Source: Candidatus Fermentibacterota bacterium (GTDB lineage Bacteria; Fermentibacterota; Fermentibacteria; Fermentibacterales; Fermentibacteraceae). From it: a DNA stretch of 64,000 nucleotides. A model generated the notes under the pieces. It worked only from the letters and a program-made list of their open reading frames with translations, was not told the origin of the DNA and did not search any database. The DNA lies in assembly GCA_002748705.1 (NCBI GenBank), contig PDSZ01000019.1, positions 1-64,000 on the forward strand, read 5' to 3'. This document shows positions 15,804-24,982 of the stretch, one piece after another (the stretch's first letter is position 1; the number at the start of each line of letters is the position of its first letter). Both the position numbers and the translations under genes were made by a program.

Positions 15804-18083
15804 ATGAACTATTTACCAGACAGGGAGAAGCTGAAGGAAGTTATCTCTGCCAGAGCACTGGCAATGACAGTGGATGAGGCGGAGAAGCTCGCAGGTTATG
15901 TGAACAGAATGCCAACTCCACTGGAGTTTCACCTGTTCGATACAATGTGGAGCGAACACTGTTCGTATAAGAGTTCAAAGCCGGTTCTGAAAACACTTCC
16001 TACAGATGCCCCAGGGGTGGTAATCGGCCCTGGTGAGGATGCCGGAGTGGTAAAGTTCTGCGTCCATGACGGAAGGGAATGGGATCTGGTTGTTGCCCAT
16101 GAGAGCCACAACCACCCTTCTCAGGTGCTTCCTGTTGAAGGGGCGGCTACAGGTATAGGCGGTATTGTGAGAGATGTCTACTGTATGGGGGCCAGAGTTA
16201 CAGGTTCCATGGACATGCTCCGCTTCGGCGATCCAAAAGGAAAAAAAGGAGAGACCACCAGAGGTATCGTCCGCGGAGTAGTGGAAGGCATATGGAAGTA
16301 CGGAAATGCTCTGGGCGTTCCAAATATGGGGGGAGACACCGAGTTTCACGCTGGTTACGATGACAACTGTCTGGTTAATGTGGTGGCCTTCGGAGTGGTT
16401 CCACATGACAGGATCGTACACAGTTTTGTTCCTGAAGAGGCCCACGAAGAACCCTATGTGCTGATACTTGCAGGCAAACCTACAGATGACACAGGTTTTG
16501 GCGGCGCAACCTTTGCCAGTGCTGATCTGGACGGAGAGCAGGGTATGGGTGCAGTGCAGGTTGCAGACCCTTTTCTGAAAAGGGTGCTCTCAACTGCCAA
16601 TGCAGAAGTGCTTGATATGCTCTTTACAAGGGATATCAAGTTCGGTTTCAAGGATTTGGGTGCTGGAGGCATCGCCTGTGTTACCAGCGAACTTGCCGCC
16701 CACGGAGGCCTTGGAATTGATGTTGATCTTGATGCTGTTCCTGTTTCCGTTAAAAACCTTCCCCCTGAGGTTATCGCCTGCAGTGAAACTCAGGAGCGAT
16801 ACGGCCTTGCTGTTCCGGAATCAGTGGCGGAAGATGTGCTGTCAATTTACAATGTCAAGTTCGAGCTTCCCCGCCTCTTTCCCCACTGCAGGGCTGCTGT
16901 TATAGGAAGGTTCACAGAAAGCCCTGTATACAATGTGGTGTGCAGAGGAGAGAAAGCTGCAGAGACCCCTATTGAATACATCACAGAGGGGCTGGTTTAT
17001 GAGAGGAATGAGGAGAAAACAGATTTCTCTAAACCTGAACCGGATATAAGACCCTGTGACCCTGCTATCAACATCAGAGAAATGCTCACATCCATAGCTG
17101 GTTGCAGCAGGCAGCACATCTGGTCTTACTACGATTCAGAAGTGCAGGGTAACACCATGATGCGCCCTGGAGAGTCCGATGCGTGCGTATCTGTCCCTGT
17201 TGAGGGGGCCAGAGCAGGGCTGGCTGTGAGCGGTGACGGAAATCCATGGTACGGTGAGCTTGATCCTTTCCTTGGCGGCGCGCACTCTGTAGGTGAAGCT
17301 GTGAGAAATGTGGTGGCATCAGGAGCTACTCCCATATGCGCAACAGATTGTCTCAACTTTGGCAATCCTGAAAACCCTGTTGCGTTTCACCAGTTCAGGC
17401 AGTCGGTAAGGGGTATATCTGAAGCCTGCAGTGCTCTTGGATTCAGCGGAGACAAGTACCCTCTGCCTATAGTCTCAGGTAATGTGAGTTTCTACAACCA
17501 GTCCACAGCAGGCAATGCCATTCCACCTTCTCCAATTGTTGCGGTTTTCGGCAAGATACACGATCACATGAAAGCAACTGACATTGTTCTGAGAAAAGCA
17601 GGCAGCGCCATGCTTCTTGTGGGAACCAGAAAAGACGAACTTGGCGGCAGCCTTTATTACAGAACATGCCTTAACCATACCGGAGGAAAGGTTCCTGAGT
17701 TCAGAGGCTCTCTTGAGAAAAAGATGGCTGACTGGGTTCTCAAGCTGATCCACCAGGAGCACGCCCTCTCTGTTCACGATATAAGTTCCGGCGGACTGGC
17801 TGTTGCCGGAGCGGAAATGGCCCTTGCAAGCCGTGAACTGGGTATTGAGCTTTTTGTTGATTCCAATCCTGTGACGCTCTTTTCAGAGACCCCCGGATAC
17901 CTTATAGAGGTCCCTGAGGTCTTTGCTGAAAAGATTGACCTGCCAGACTTTGTCTCAGTTGCAGGAAAGGTAAAAAAGGGGTGTTCTCTGTCAGGAAAGG
18001 GCTGGAATGTTGACCTGTCCGCGCTGAGAGAGGAATGGGCTGATAAACTTCAGTCTGTTATCTGGAGAGAGGAGGGCTGCTGA
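15804..18083 (+). CDS. purL: Phosphoribosylformylglycinamidine synthase subunit PurL (small form)
   Basis: Synthetase subunit that converts FGAR to FGAM with ATP and ammonia supplied by PurQ. Its 759 residues match the small PurL that works with PurQ and PurS. Visible motifs are MWSEHCSYKSSKP, HESHNHPSQV (catalytic His), a Gly-rich GGIVRDVYCMGA and the second-half nucleotide site DCLNFGNPENP. It overlaps purQ (TGATG). Confidence 0.97.
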   Translation: MNYLPDREKLKEVISARALAMTVDEAEKLAGYVNRMPTPLEFHLFDTMWSEHCSYKSSKPVLKTLPTDAPGVVIGPGEDAGVVKFCVHDGREWDLVVAHESHNHPSQVLPVEGAATGIGGIVRDVYCMGARVTGSMDMLRFGDPKGKKGETTRGIVRGVVEGIWKYGNALGVPNMGGDTEFHAGYDDNCLVNVVAFGVVPHDRIVHSFVPEEAHEEPYVLILAGKPTDDTGFGGATFASADLDGEQGMGAVQVADPFLKRVLSTANAEVLDMLFTRDIKFGFKDLGAGGIACVTSELAAHGGLGIDVDLDAVPVSVKNLPPEVIACSETQERYGLAVPESVAEDVLSIYNVKFELPRLFPHCRAAVIGRFTESPVYNVVCRGEKAAETPIEYITEGLVYERNEEKTDFSKPEPDIRPCDPAINIREMLTSIAGCSRQHIWSYYDSEVQGNTMMRPGESDACVSVPVEGARAGLAVSGDGNPWYGELDPFLGGAHSVGEAVRNVVASGATPICATDCLNFGNPENPVAFHQFRQSVRGISEACSALGFSGDKYPLPIVSGNVSFYNQSTAGNAIPPSPIVAVFGKIHDHMKATDIVLRKAGSAMLLVGTRKDELGGSLYYRTCLNHTGGKVPEFRGSLEKKMADWVLKLIHQEHALSVHDISSGGLAVAGAEMALASRELGIELFVDSNPVTLFSETPGYLIEVPEVFAEKIDLPDFVSVAGKVKKGCSLSGKGWNVDLSALREEWADKLQSVIWREEGC

Positions 18084-18898
18084 TGGCAACAGCTGCAGTT
18101 ATCAGATTTCCCGGCTCCAACTGTGAATTTGAAACAGCAGCGGCTCTGGAGGATGCAGGAATAAGTTCCATTATTTACAACTGGAATGAGACCGCAGCAC
18201 TCTCAGGTTCAAAGGCTGATGCCTATGTCCTTCCAGGAGGCTTTTCTTTTCAGGACAGGGTACGGGCAGGTGTAATTGCCGCAAGAGAAAGAATCGTGGA
18301 TGTGGTTTTTGAAGAGGCTGTTCATGGTAAGCCGGTGCTTGGTATCTGTAATGGAGCCCAGATTCTCCTTGAGAGCGGGCTTGTTCCCGGCTGGAAACCG
18401 GGAGCTGTTCAGGCAGCCCTTGCTTCCAACAGAGTTCCTGGAAGAAGCGGGTATCTTTCCAGATGGGTGTTTCTTAAAAAGGCCGGTGAATCTGCTTCAG
18501 GATGCCCCTGGCTTTCAGCGATGGATGATAATCCTGTGCCGGTTCCCATTGCCCATGCAGAGGGCAGGTTTCTGTTCAGAAAAGAGGTCATTGACAGGGC
18601 ATCTGAACAGATAGGGCTTGTATACACCACTGCTGAAGGGGAAAAAGTTCAGGAATGGCCCTGGAATCCCAATGGTTCAATGCTGTCAGCAGCAGGTCTG
18701 ATGAATGCAGAGGGGAATGTTCTCGCCATGATGCCCCATCCTGAAAGAGCCATAAGACTCTGGCAGGTTCCGCCATGTCTTGAAGGAGAATGGGGACGGC
18801 GAAGGAGGGCAGGGACACGCAGGGACATGGAGTCGGTTTCAGGGCCTGGTTCTGTGATTTTTCGAAGTCTTGCAGAGTACCTGGGGGTGAAGAAATGA
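18083..18898 (+). CDS. purQ: Phosphoribosylformylglycinamidine synthase glutaminase subunit PurQ
   Basis: Class I glutamine amidotransferase that delivers ammonia to PurL. It has 271 residues, slightly longer than the common ~225-residue form. The nucleophile is the Cys in GICNGAQIL; the His-Glu pair is in MPHPERA. The start RFPGSNCEFET is typical of PurQ. The gene overlaps purL at its 5' end (TGATG) and the purS-like gene at its 3' end (ATGA). Confidence 0.95.
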   Translation: MATAAVIRFPGSNCEFETAAALEDAGISSIIYNWNETAALSGSKADAYVLPGGFSFQDRVRAGVIAARERIVDVVFEEAVHGKPVLGICNGAQILLESGLVPGWKPGAVQAALASNRVPGRSGYLSRWVFLKKAGESASGCPWLSAMDDNPVPVPIAHAEGRFLFRKEVIDRASEQIGLVYTTAEGEKVQEWPWNPNGSMLSAAGLMNAEGNVLAMMPHPERAIRLWQVPPCLEGEWGRRRRAGTRRDMESVSGPGSVIFRSLAEYLGVKK

Positions 18899-19404
18899 GT
18901 CTCTACAGAATAGCGGTCAGGCTCAAGGCACCTGATCCTGAAGCTGTAACTTCTATGAATGCCATACATGCAATGGATATTCAGCTTCCGCCGGTTAAAC
19001 TGTTCAGGTATTTCCTGTGGGAGTTCCATCTCACTGACGGGGATAAGGGCACAGTTGAGGAAATGGCAGGCCATTTCACTGACATAGTAAATCCAAACAA
19101 GCATTTGTGGACTTTTGCCGAAAGAGGTGTTCAACTTCCAGGGCAGACCGATGATCTGAAGTGGTCTGGAGTTGTGGTTTCCGATATTGAAGATTCAACA
19201 GGTGAGAACTGGACTGCTATTCTGAAGCGAAGGGGTTTTCCTGTTGAGAAGGTAAGCACCGGAGTTCTCTGGTTGTTCGGATATCTGCAAGAGCTGGATG
19301 ATTCACTTGTTGAAAAGCTTGTATCAGATCTTTCAGTGAGTACCTCCAGGTCAGCAGGTCTTCTGAGCAATCCGGTATTTCAGGAGGTTCGTTCCTGGGC
19401 CTGA
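18895..19404 (+). CDS. purS: Tandem two-domain PurS-like FGAM synthase subunit
   Basis: PurS bridges PurL and PurQ. Ordinary PurS is ~80 residues and forms dimers; this protein has 169. Residues 1-75 show a PurS-like beta-alpha-beta pattern ending NPNKHLWTF. Residues ~88-169 repeat the pattern and end NPVFQEVRSW, like the usual NPVIEDY tail. This looks like a fused duplication, reminiscent of the pseudo-dimeric N-terminal PurS-like domain of large PurL. The assignment rests on position directly after purL-purQ, coupling by ATGA and fold pattern, not on strong identity. Confidence 0.7.
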   Translation: MSLYRIAVRLKAPDPEAVTSMNAIHAMDIQLPPVKLFRYFLWEFHLTDGDKGTVEEMAGHFTDIVNPNKHLWTFAERGVQLPGQTDDLKWSGVVVSDIEDSTGENWTAILKRRGFPVEKVSTGVLWLFGYLQELDDSLVEKLVSDLSVSTSRSAGLLSNPVFQEVRSWA

Positions 19405-21761
19405 CGCAGAATGAGTACTTCAACATTCTCAGAAGAGTTGAGAAGCCTCAGCGATATATAGGTCTTGAGTATGGAGAAACTCCGTCTTCACCTGGGCGTC
19501 GAATAACCCTCATCTATCCTGATATCTACGAGCTTGGAGCGTCTAACTTCGGTCTCAGGGTGGTAAGGCATCTTCTGAACAGAGCAGGTGATTTCTCTGT
19601 AAGAAGGGCGTTTCATCCTGCTCCTGATATGTACAGAATGATGAAGGCTGACTCAATGCCTCTCATTGATCTGGAGAAAGGTGATCCTGTATCAGAAAGT
19701 GATGTGGTAGGTTTCGGTATCAGCTCCGAGGTACTCTATACCAATGTACTCTCCATACTGGATCTTATCGGACTTCCCCTTAGAAGCAGCAGCAGAGATG
19801 ACAGTGCCCCTCTGATACTTGCCGGCGGAGGCGGTCTTGCTAATCCTGCACCTCTTGAGCCTTTTGTTGACCTGTTCTTTCTCGGTGAGGCTGAAGCAGG
19901 CCTTACTGATGTGATGGCAGTTCTCTGCTCGAATGCAGGCAGAGATGAAAAACTGTCAGCCGTATCTGAAATGCCGGGTGTTCTGGTTCCGGAAAGAACA
20001 CAGAAAAAAAAAGTACGCTGGGTAAGAGCAGACAAATTGCACAGGAAAGATGCTCCTGTTCAGCAGATAGTTCCAATGGCTCAGGTGACCCATGACAGGG
20101 CAGTGGTTGAGCTTGCCAGGGGATGCACAAGAGGCTGCAGATTCTGTCAGGCTTCTCAGCTCTCCAGACCTGTAAGGGAAAGAACCGCCCGAGAGGCAAC
20201 TGAATTACTCAGGGAGTCCATACTCTGCACAGGATGGGAGCAGGCAGGCTTTCTTACACTCTCCTACAGCGACTATTCTTCCATTGACCAGCTTCTTCAA
20301 CTGGTGGAACCCCTTGAGAAGGAACTTCATCTCAAGGTCTCACAGCCTTCACTCAGGCCGGACACCCTTCCCTGCCTTGAGAGCAGAAGGTTCTTTCGGG
20401 GAAGCCTTACCATGGCCCCTGAAGCAGGAACAGAGAGGCTGAGAAAGTGCATCAACAAACCGCTCTCTGATAAAACCATAATTAAGGCAGCAGAAGCTGC
20501 GTCAAGACTGGGAGCCAGGGGCATAAAGCTGTATTTCATGGTAGGGCTTCCAGGAGAAACCGTTGAGGACCTTGACGGGATATGCAGTATTTCAGACATC
20601 CTTGCTGGAATAATGGGTAAGAAGCGAAAAGTCACAGCTGCTCTATCTCCATTTATTCCCAAGCCTCATACTCCCTTTCAGTGGTGCGTTCAGCTGAAGC
20701 AGGAAGAGATGTGGCAGAGAATAACCTATGTTCGCGAAAGATGCCGCAGTGCTTCAGTATCATGGAACGATCCAAGGGTCTCTGTGATGGAACACCTTCT
20801 CAGCTGCGGCGGAAGGGAAACAGCAGATATCCTTGAGGAGGCTTTCAGGGCAGGCGCTGTCTATGACGGATGGAGTGATCTTTACAGGTGGGATATCTGG
20901 AAGCCTCTGGTTGAAGCCAATCCTGTTCCGCACAGAAACCCGGGAGATCCTCTTCCCTGGGATATTGTAGACCTGGGCGTCAGTCAGAAATGGCTGGCAG
21001 CAGAATATGCCAGGTCACAGAAAGGAATACCTCTTCCTGACTGCAGAGAAGCAGGATGTTCAGGCTGCGGTGCCTGTGATGGTACCGTTCCCCCTCTTCC
21101 TGATTCACTTCACTCTTCGGTGAAAGGGCTTGCAGTGCAGGAACCGGCTCCTGCTGCCAGATACCGTCTCAGGTATTCGCGGACAGGGCTGGCCTCCCTT
21201 ACCTCTCATCTGGATATGGTAAGATTCTGGACAAGGGTTTTGAGACGGACAGGTCTCCCGCTTCACTACACTTCAGGTTTTTCAAGAAGGGTAAAGCTGT
21301 CGTTCTCACAGCCTGTTCCCCTTGGATTCATGAGTTCCAGCGAGTACGCAGACTTTCAGCTACTTGAAAATGTCACCATAGACAGGATACATGAACTTAT
21401 CAGCAAGGCTCTTCCTGAAGGTATTAAACTTATGGGAATAACTGAGCTTACCGGAAAGTACCGTTCTCCAGGGGCATTGACTGCTGCAGCTGAGTATATT
21501 ATCAGGGGAATAGACAATATGGAGCTGGTGGAGGACTATCTCTCAGGTAATAACCTTGTTCTGGAGTTCAGCTCCATTGATAAGTCTTCTGCCAGACTGG
21601 TTTCTGATCCCGCTAGGGGAAAAGGCAGACCTGACAGAATATTTGAAGCTGCAGGAGCTTCATGGATTTCCATAGAGAGAACTGAATTATTTATCACCGG
21701 CGGAGAAGGTGTTCTTATCCCTCTTGAACCGGTTCGTAAGGAGATAGTCAATGAAGGTTGA
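19395..21761 (+). CDS. Radical SAM protein (B12-binding-like N-terminus) fused to DUF2344 domain
   Basis: About 788 residues. The first ~600 match the radical SAM family found beside rng and rplU (TIGR03960-like), with the 4Fe-4S cluster motif ELARGCTRGCRFCQASQ. The last ~230 match the partner family usually encoded next to it (TIGR03936/DUF2344: YRLRYSRTGLASLTSHLD, GFSRRVKLSF). Conserved sequence (VEKPQRYIGLEYG, IYPDIYELGASNFG) begins well before the first GTG at 19560, and there is no ATG, GTG or TTG before it. The likeliest start is CTG at 19395, 7 bp after AGGAGG, or CTG at 19401, which overlaps the purS stop as CTGA. Its role is unproven; the neighbourhood suggests RNA or ribosome modification. 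Confidence 0.85.
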   Translation: MGLTQNEYFNILRRVEKPQRYIGLEYGETPSSPGRRITLIYPDIYELGASNFGLRVVRHLLNRAGDFSVRRAFHPAPDMYRMMKADSMPLIDLEKGDPVSESDVVGFGISSEVLYTNVLSILDLIGLPLRSSSRDDSAPLILAGGGGLANPAPLEPFVDLFFLGEAEAGLTDVMAVLCSNAGRDEKLSAVSEMPGVLVPERTQKKKVRWVRADKLHRKDAPVQQIVPMAQVTHDRAVVELARGCTRGCRFCQASQLSRPVRERTAREATELLRESILCTGWEQAGFLTLSYSDYSSIDQLLQLVEPLEKELHLKVSQPSLRPDTLPCLESRRFFRGSLTMAPEAGTERLRKCINKPLSDKTIIKAAEAASRLGARGIKLYFMVGLPGETVEDLDGICSISDILAGIMGKKRKVTAALSPFIPKPHTPFQWCVQLKQEEMWQRITYVRERCRSASVSWNDPRVSVMEHLLSCGGRETADILEEAFRAGAVYDGWSDLYRWDIWKPLVEANPVPHRNPGDPLPWDIVDLGVSQKWLAAEYARSQKGIPLPDCREAGCSGCGACDGTVPPLPDSLHSSVKGLAVQEPAPAARYRLRYSRTGLASLTSHLDMVRFWTRVLRRTGLPLHYTSGFSRRVKLSFSQPVPLGFMSSSEYADFQLLENVTIDRIHELISKALPEGIKLMGITELTGKYRSPGALTAAAEYIIRGIDNMELVEDYLSGNNLVLEFSSIDKSSARLVSDPARGKGRPDRIFEAAGASWISIERTELFITGGEGVLIPLEPVRKEIVNEG

Positions 21762-23298
21762 TTTTGTTGTCAACCAGCATCCTGAGGTCACACGCATAGC
21801 TGTCATGGAAGACGGCAGGCTTATGGAGCTTATTGTGGAGATGGCCAGCGAGAAGAGAATCGTAGGCAACATCTATCTTGGAAGAATCAATGCGGTTCTG
21901 CCTGGAATGCAGGCTGCTTTTGTAGACATCGGCCTTGAAAGAAGCGCCTTCCTCCATGTATCTGATGTACGGGAAAAGGTTGCTGCAGACAGGGAGTTCG
22001 CAAAGGCTCTGGTTGATGGCCCCCCTCCAAGGGCCGAGGAAACATCCAAGCCTATTGAGCAGGTGCTGGAAAAGGGCAGAAGAATACTTGTACAGGTTAC
22101 AAAAGAGCCCATAGGGACCAAGGGAGCCAGGGTTACCACCCGTATCTCAATAGCTGGAAGGTATGTGGTAAGCATGCCTGGAGACACTGTAGCAGGTGTT
22201 TCCAGAAAAATAACCGACAGAAAAGAACGAAGCAGGCTTCGAAGCATTGTTCAGCAGGTTCGTTCAGAGGGATTCGGCATCATTGCGAGAACAGCCGGTA
22301 TTGACAAGGACGAGGAGAGCTTCAGAACAGATGTGGAGAGGATTGTCAAGAAGTGGAAGGAAGTGGGAGCGCTTGCTTTGAAATCCAGAGCCCCTTCTCT
22401 TCTCCATCAGGAGCACGACCTTATAACAATGACTGTAAGGGACCTTGTCACCCCTGAACTGAACTCTATAGTATGTGATTCCAGAAGTGTGGCAAAGGAG
22501 ATACGGAAGTATCTGAAAACATTTGATCCGAATGCTGCAGGAAAAGTGCGGTTCTTCAGAGGAAAGACTCCCATCTTTGATCACTTTGGAATAGAGAAGG
22601 AAATTTCCGGTCTGATCAGGCGGGAAGTGCCTTTGAAAAGCGGCGGATCACTGATTATTGATCATACTGAAGCCCTGGTGGCTGTTGATGTGAACACCAG
22701 AAGATATGTGGGAAAGCGAAAGCAGGAAGACACAATACTGAAGACCAATCTTGAGGCTGCCAGGGAGGTGGCCAGGCAGCTGCGACTCAGGGATTTGGGT
22801 GGAATTATTGTTATCGACTTCATCGACATGGACAACCCTTCCCACAGGGAAAAGGTGGTGAACTGCCTGAGAAGTGAACTGGGAAGGGACAGATCACCAA
22901 CCAAGACATGCCAGTTGAGCCCGATGGGACTGGTGGAGATGACGAGAAAGAGGGTTCGCCCAAGTCTTGTTCAGGCAACATCCGGTGTCTGTGAGCACTG
23001 CTGCGGAACCGGTCGTATTCAGTCTCCTCTCAGTGTTCTGACCAGAATTGAAAGGTTCCTTGAGCGGGCTGCAATAGGAAAGAAGCATCGGAACCTTGTT
23101 GTATCGGTTAATCCTGCAGTTGCTGTTTTCCTCTTTGAGGATGACGGCAAGAGGCTTGAATATCTTACTGCCAGAAGTGACAGGCTCTCAGTTCATGTTC
23201 ATGAGGATCACAGGCTGGGGCAGGCTCAGTTCAGGGTTTACAGTCTGGACAACCACTCGGAGATAACGGATATGTATGCTCCTGGAGCCAAAGGTTGA
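21751..23298 (+). CDS. rng: Ribonuclease G/E family
   Basis: Single-strand endoribonuclease for rRNA processing and mRNA decay; 515 residues, the RNase G size rather than the longer RNase E. It has an N-terminal S1 domain (GNIYLGRINAVLPGMQAAFVDIG), a metal-binding catalytic core (ALVAVDVNTRRYVG and IVIDFIDMD) and the zinc-link-like CEHCCGTGR. The ATG at 21751 has AAGGAG 7 bp upstream and overlaps the radical SAM gene by 11 bp. A promoter for rplU begins inside its last codons. Confidence 0.95.
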   Translation: MKVDFVVNQHPEVTRIAVMEDGRLMELIVEMASEKRIVGNIYLGRINAVLPGMQAAFVDIGLERSAFLHVSDVREKVAADREFAKALVDGPPPRAEETSKPIEQVLEKGRRILVQVTKEPIGTKGARVTTRISIAGRYVVSMPGDTVAGVSRKITDRKERSRLRSIVQQVRSEGFGIIARTAGIDKDEESFRTDVERIVKKWKEVGALALKSRAPSLLHQEHDLITMTVRDLVTPELNSIVCDSRSVAKEIRKYLKTFDPNAAGKVRFFRGKTPIFDHFGIEKEISGLIRREVPLKSGGSLIIDHTEALVAVDVNTRRYVGKRKQEDTILKTNLEAAREVARQLRLRDLGGIIVIDFIDMDNPSHREKVVNCLRSELGRDRSPTKTCQLSPMGLVEMTRKRVRPSLVQATSGVCEHCCGTGRIQSPLSVLTRIERFLERAAIGKKHRNLVVSVNPAVAVFLFEDDGKRLEYLTARSDRLSVHVHEDHRLGQAQFRVYSLDNHSEITDMYAPGAKG

Positions 23299-23323
23299 CC
23301 TTAAAGGCCTTCGGTAGTATAAA
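23295..23323 (+). promoter_or_regulatory. Sigma-70-type promoter for rplU-folD
   Basis: TTGACC (23295-23300) and TATAAA (23318-23323) are separated by exactly 17 bp. The -35 box overlaps the rng stop codon. A start near 23330 would give a leader of about 60 nt before rplU. Confidence 0.65.
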
Positions 23324-23392
23324 ATTGCGCTGTTCGAATGCATTACGAAAACGCCATTACTGGTGTATTTTAAAATATAACGGAGGTACATC

Positions 23393-23707
23393 TTGTACGC
23401 AATCATTAAGACAGGTGGAGCCCAGTTCAGGGTAGAGCCGGGAATGAAGGTTCTTGTTCCCAGCATAGATGGAGAAGCAGGTGCACCCTGCGCTTTTGAG
23501 GATGTCCTTCTTGTTGCAAAGGATGAAAAGGTTGTTGTAGGGCGACCTTTAGTGGAAGGTGTCAGGGTTACTGCAAAAATTATCAAGCATACCAGAGGCC
23601 CCAAGGTTACAATATACAAGCGTAAGAGACGCAAGGGCTACGAGAAAAAAACAGGCCACAGGCAGAACCTTACCTGGGTAGAGATAGAAAAGATAGTCAA
23701 GGGCTGA
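23393..23707 (+). CDS. rplU: 50S ribosomal protein L21
   Basis: Large-subunit ribosomal protein, 104 residues, full length. It starts MYAIIKTGGAQFRVEPGMK, has the internal ARGP-like THRGPKVTIYKRKRRKGY pattern, and ends in TGHRQNLTWVEIEKI (typical HRQ..T..I). The start is TTG at 23393 behind GGAGG. L27 (rpmA) almost always follows rplU in bacteria, but folD comes next here. Confidence 0.97.
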   Translation: MYAIIKTGGAQFRVEPGMKVLVPSIDGEAGAPCAFEDVLLVAKDEKVVVGRPLVEGVRVTAKIIKHTRGPKVTIYKRKRRKGYEKKTGHRQNLTWVEIEKIVKG

Positions 23708-23708
23708 T

Positions 23709-24551
23709 ATGACCCATGTGCTTTCCGGCAGAAAGTATTCACGAACGGTAAAATCTTCTCTCAGGGAACGCATAGCTTCCCTTTCAGGAGAACCTCCAGG
23801 TCTTACTGTGGTAATGGTCGGAAACGACCCTGCCAGTTCCGTCTATGTGGCCTCCAAGGAGAAAGCCTGCAGGAAAGTTGGCATAAGGGGAGAGGTTATA
23901 CACCTTCCTGAAAGCACTTCAGAAGAGGAAGTGCTGCAGGTTATCAGAGGTCTTAATAAAGATAGCTCAGTTCACGGAATACTTGTGCAGCTTCCTTTGC
24001 CTGACCACATCTCTGCTGTGACGGTTGCTTCTGCTGTTCTGCCGGAAAAAGATGTGGATGGTTTCCATCCTGTAAATGTAGGCAGACTCTGGCGAGGTGA
24101 GGATGGGCTTTTTCCATGCACACCTTCAGGCATAACAGGTCTTCTTAAGCATTATGAGATTCCCCTTGAAGGGAAGAATGCTGTCATAGTAGGCCGGTCC
24201 AATATTGTGGGAAAACCTATGGCTGCGCTTCTGCTCAGAGAGAACTGCACGGTTACTGTGGCCCACAGCCGGACAGTCGATCTCAAAGCACTCTGCTCCT
24301 CTGCAGATATACTCATTGCCGCAGTGGGGAAAGCACGAATGATAGGCCCGGGCTGGATCGGTAATGGCGCTGTGGTTGTGGATGTTGGAATAAACAGGGA
24401 CAGTGACGGCAACCTTGCAGGTGATGTTGACTATGATGCTGTTTTCGAAAAGTGCTATGCCATTACACCTGTTCCAGGTGGTGTAGGGCCGCTTACCATA
24501 GCCTTCCTTCTTGAGAATACTTTCAAAGCAAGAATGGCACTCACTACCTGA
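23709..24551 (+). CDS. folD: Bifunctional methylene-THF dehydrogenase / methenyl-THF cyclohydrolase
   Basis: Interconverts 5,10-methylene- and 10-formyl-tetrahydrofolate, the one-carbon donor for purine synthesis; 280 residues. The active-site lysine region is SVYVASKEKACRKVGI. Further signatures are GILVQLPLP and PVPGGVGPLTIA, with a Rossmann segment VIVGRSNIVGKP. It begins 1 bp after rplU, so it shares that transcript. Its place near the pur genes fits formyl-THF supply. Confidence 0.97.
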   Translation: MTHVLSGRKYSRTVKSSLRERIASLSGEPPGLTVVMVGNDPASSVYVASKEKACRKVGIRGEVIHLPESTSEEEVLQVIRGLNKDSSVHGILVQLPLPDHISAVTVASAVLPEKDVDGFHPVNVGRLWRGEDGLFPCTPSGITGLLKHYEIPLEGKNAVIVGRSNIVGKPMAALLLRENCTVTVAHSRTVDLKALCSSADILIAAVGKARMIGPGWIGNGAVVVDVGINRDSDGNLAGDVDYDAVFEKCYAITPVPGGVGPLTIAFLLENTFKARMALTT

Positions 24552-24628
24552 CCGCAGCACCCTGTTGACTGAATCACCGGCTTCGGGTATCAGTTTAAGA
24601 TATTGCTGCATGAGAGGAGTTGCATATA

Positions 24629-24982
24629 ATGAGTGCTACTGCTGTTATTCTGCTTATAGGTGTGGTGAGTTTCTGGGCAGGAATTGCTGTGCTGGGAGTG
24701 TTTCTATTGAGGTTGAGAAAAACCCTTGAGAGCATGGAGAGTACCCTGAAGGCAGTTGAAATCAATGTCAACGAGCTTACTCCTGCCATGACTGACACCC
24801 TTCGCGAGATGGAAAAGACAGGCCGCGAAGTGGGACATACAGCTGCGGAAGTAAGGGTACTTGCAGGGAAGGTAAACGCAGGTTCTGCTCCAAAGGTTAT
24901 TTCAGGGGCAGTAAACTACCTTCCGGCTGTTGCAGGTGCAGTAAGACTTATAGTGCCGCTGTTCAAGAGAGGCAGGCGATGA
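24629..24982 (+). CDS. Small membrane-anchored coiled-coil protein (DUF948-like)
   Basis: 117 residues. One N-terminal transmembrane helix (ATAVILLIGVVSFWAGIAVLGVFLL) is followed by a heptad-like amphipathic region and a second hydrophobic stretch (YLPAVAGAVRLIVPLF) before a basic end (KRGRR). This layout resembles DUF948-type stress or envelope proteins. The ATG at 24629 has AGGAG 9 bp upstream and is preferred over the TTG at 24620. It overlaps the next gene (ATGA). Confidence 0.6.
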   Translation: MSATAVILLIGVVSFWAGIAVLGVFLLRLRKTLESMESTLKAVEINVNELTPAMTDTLREMEKTGREVGHTAAEVRVLAGKVNAGSAPKVISGAVNYLPAVAGAVRLIVPLFKRGRR

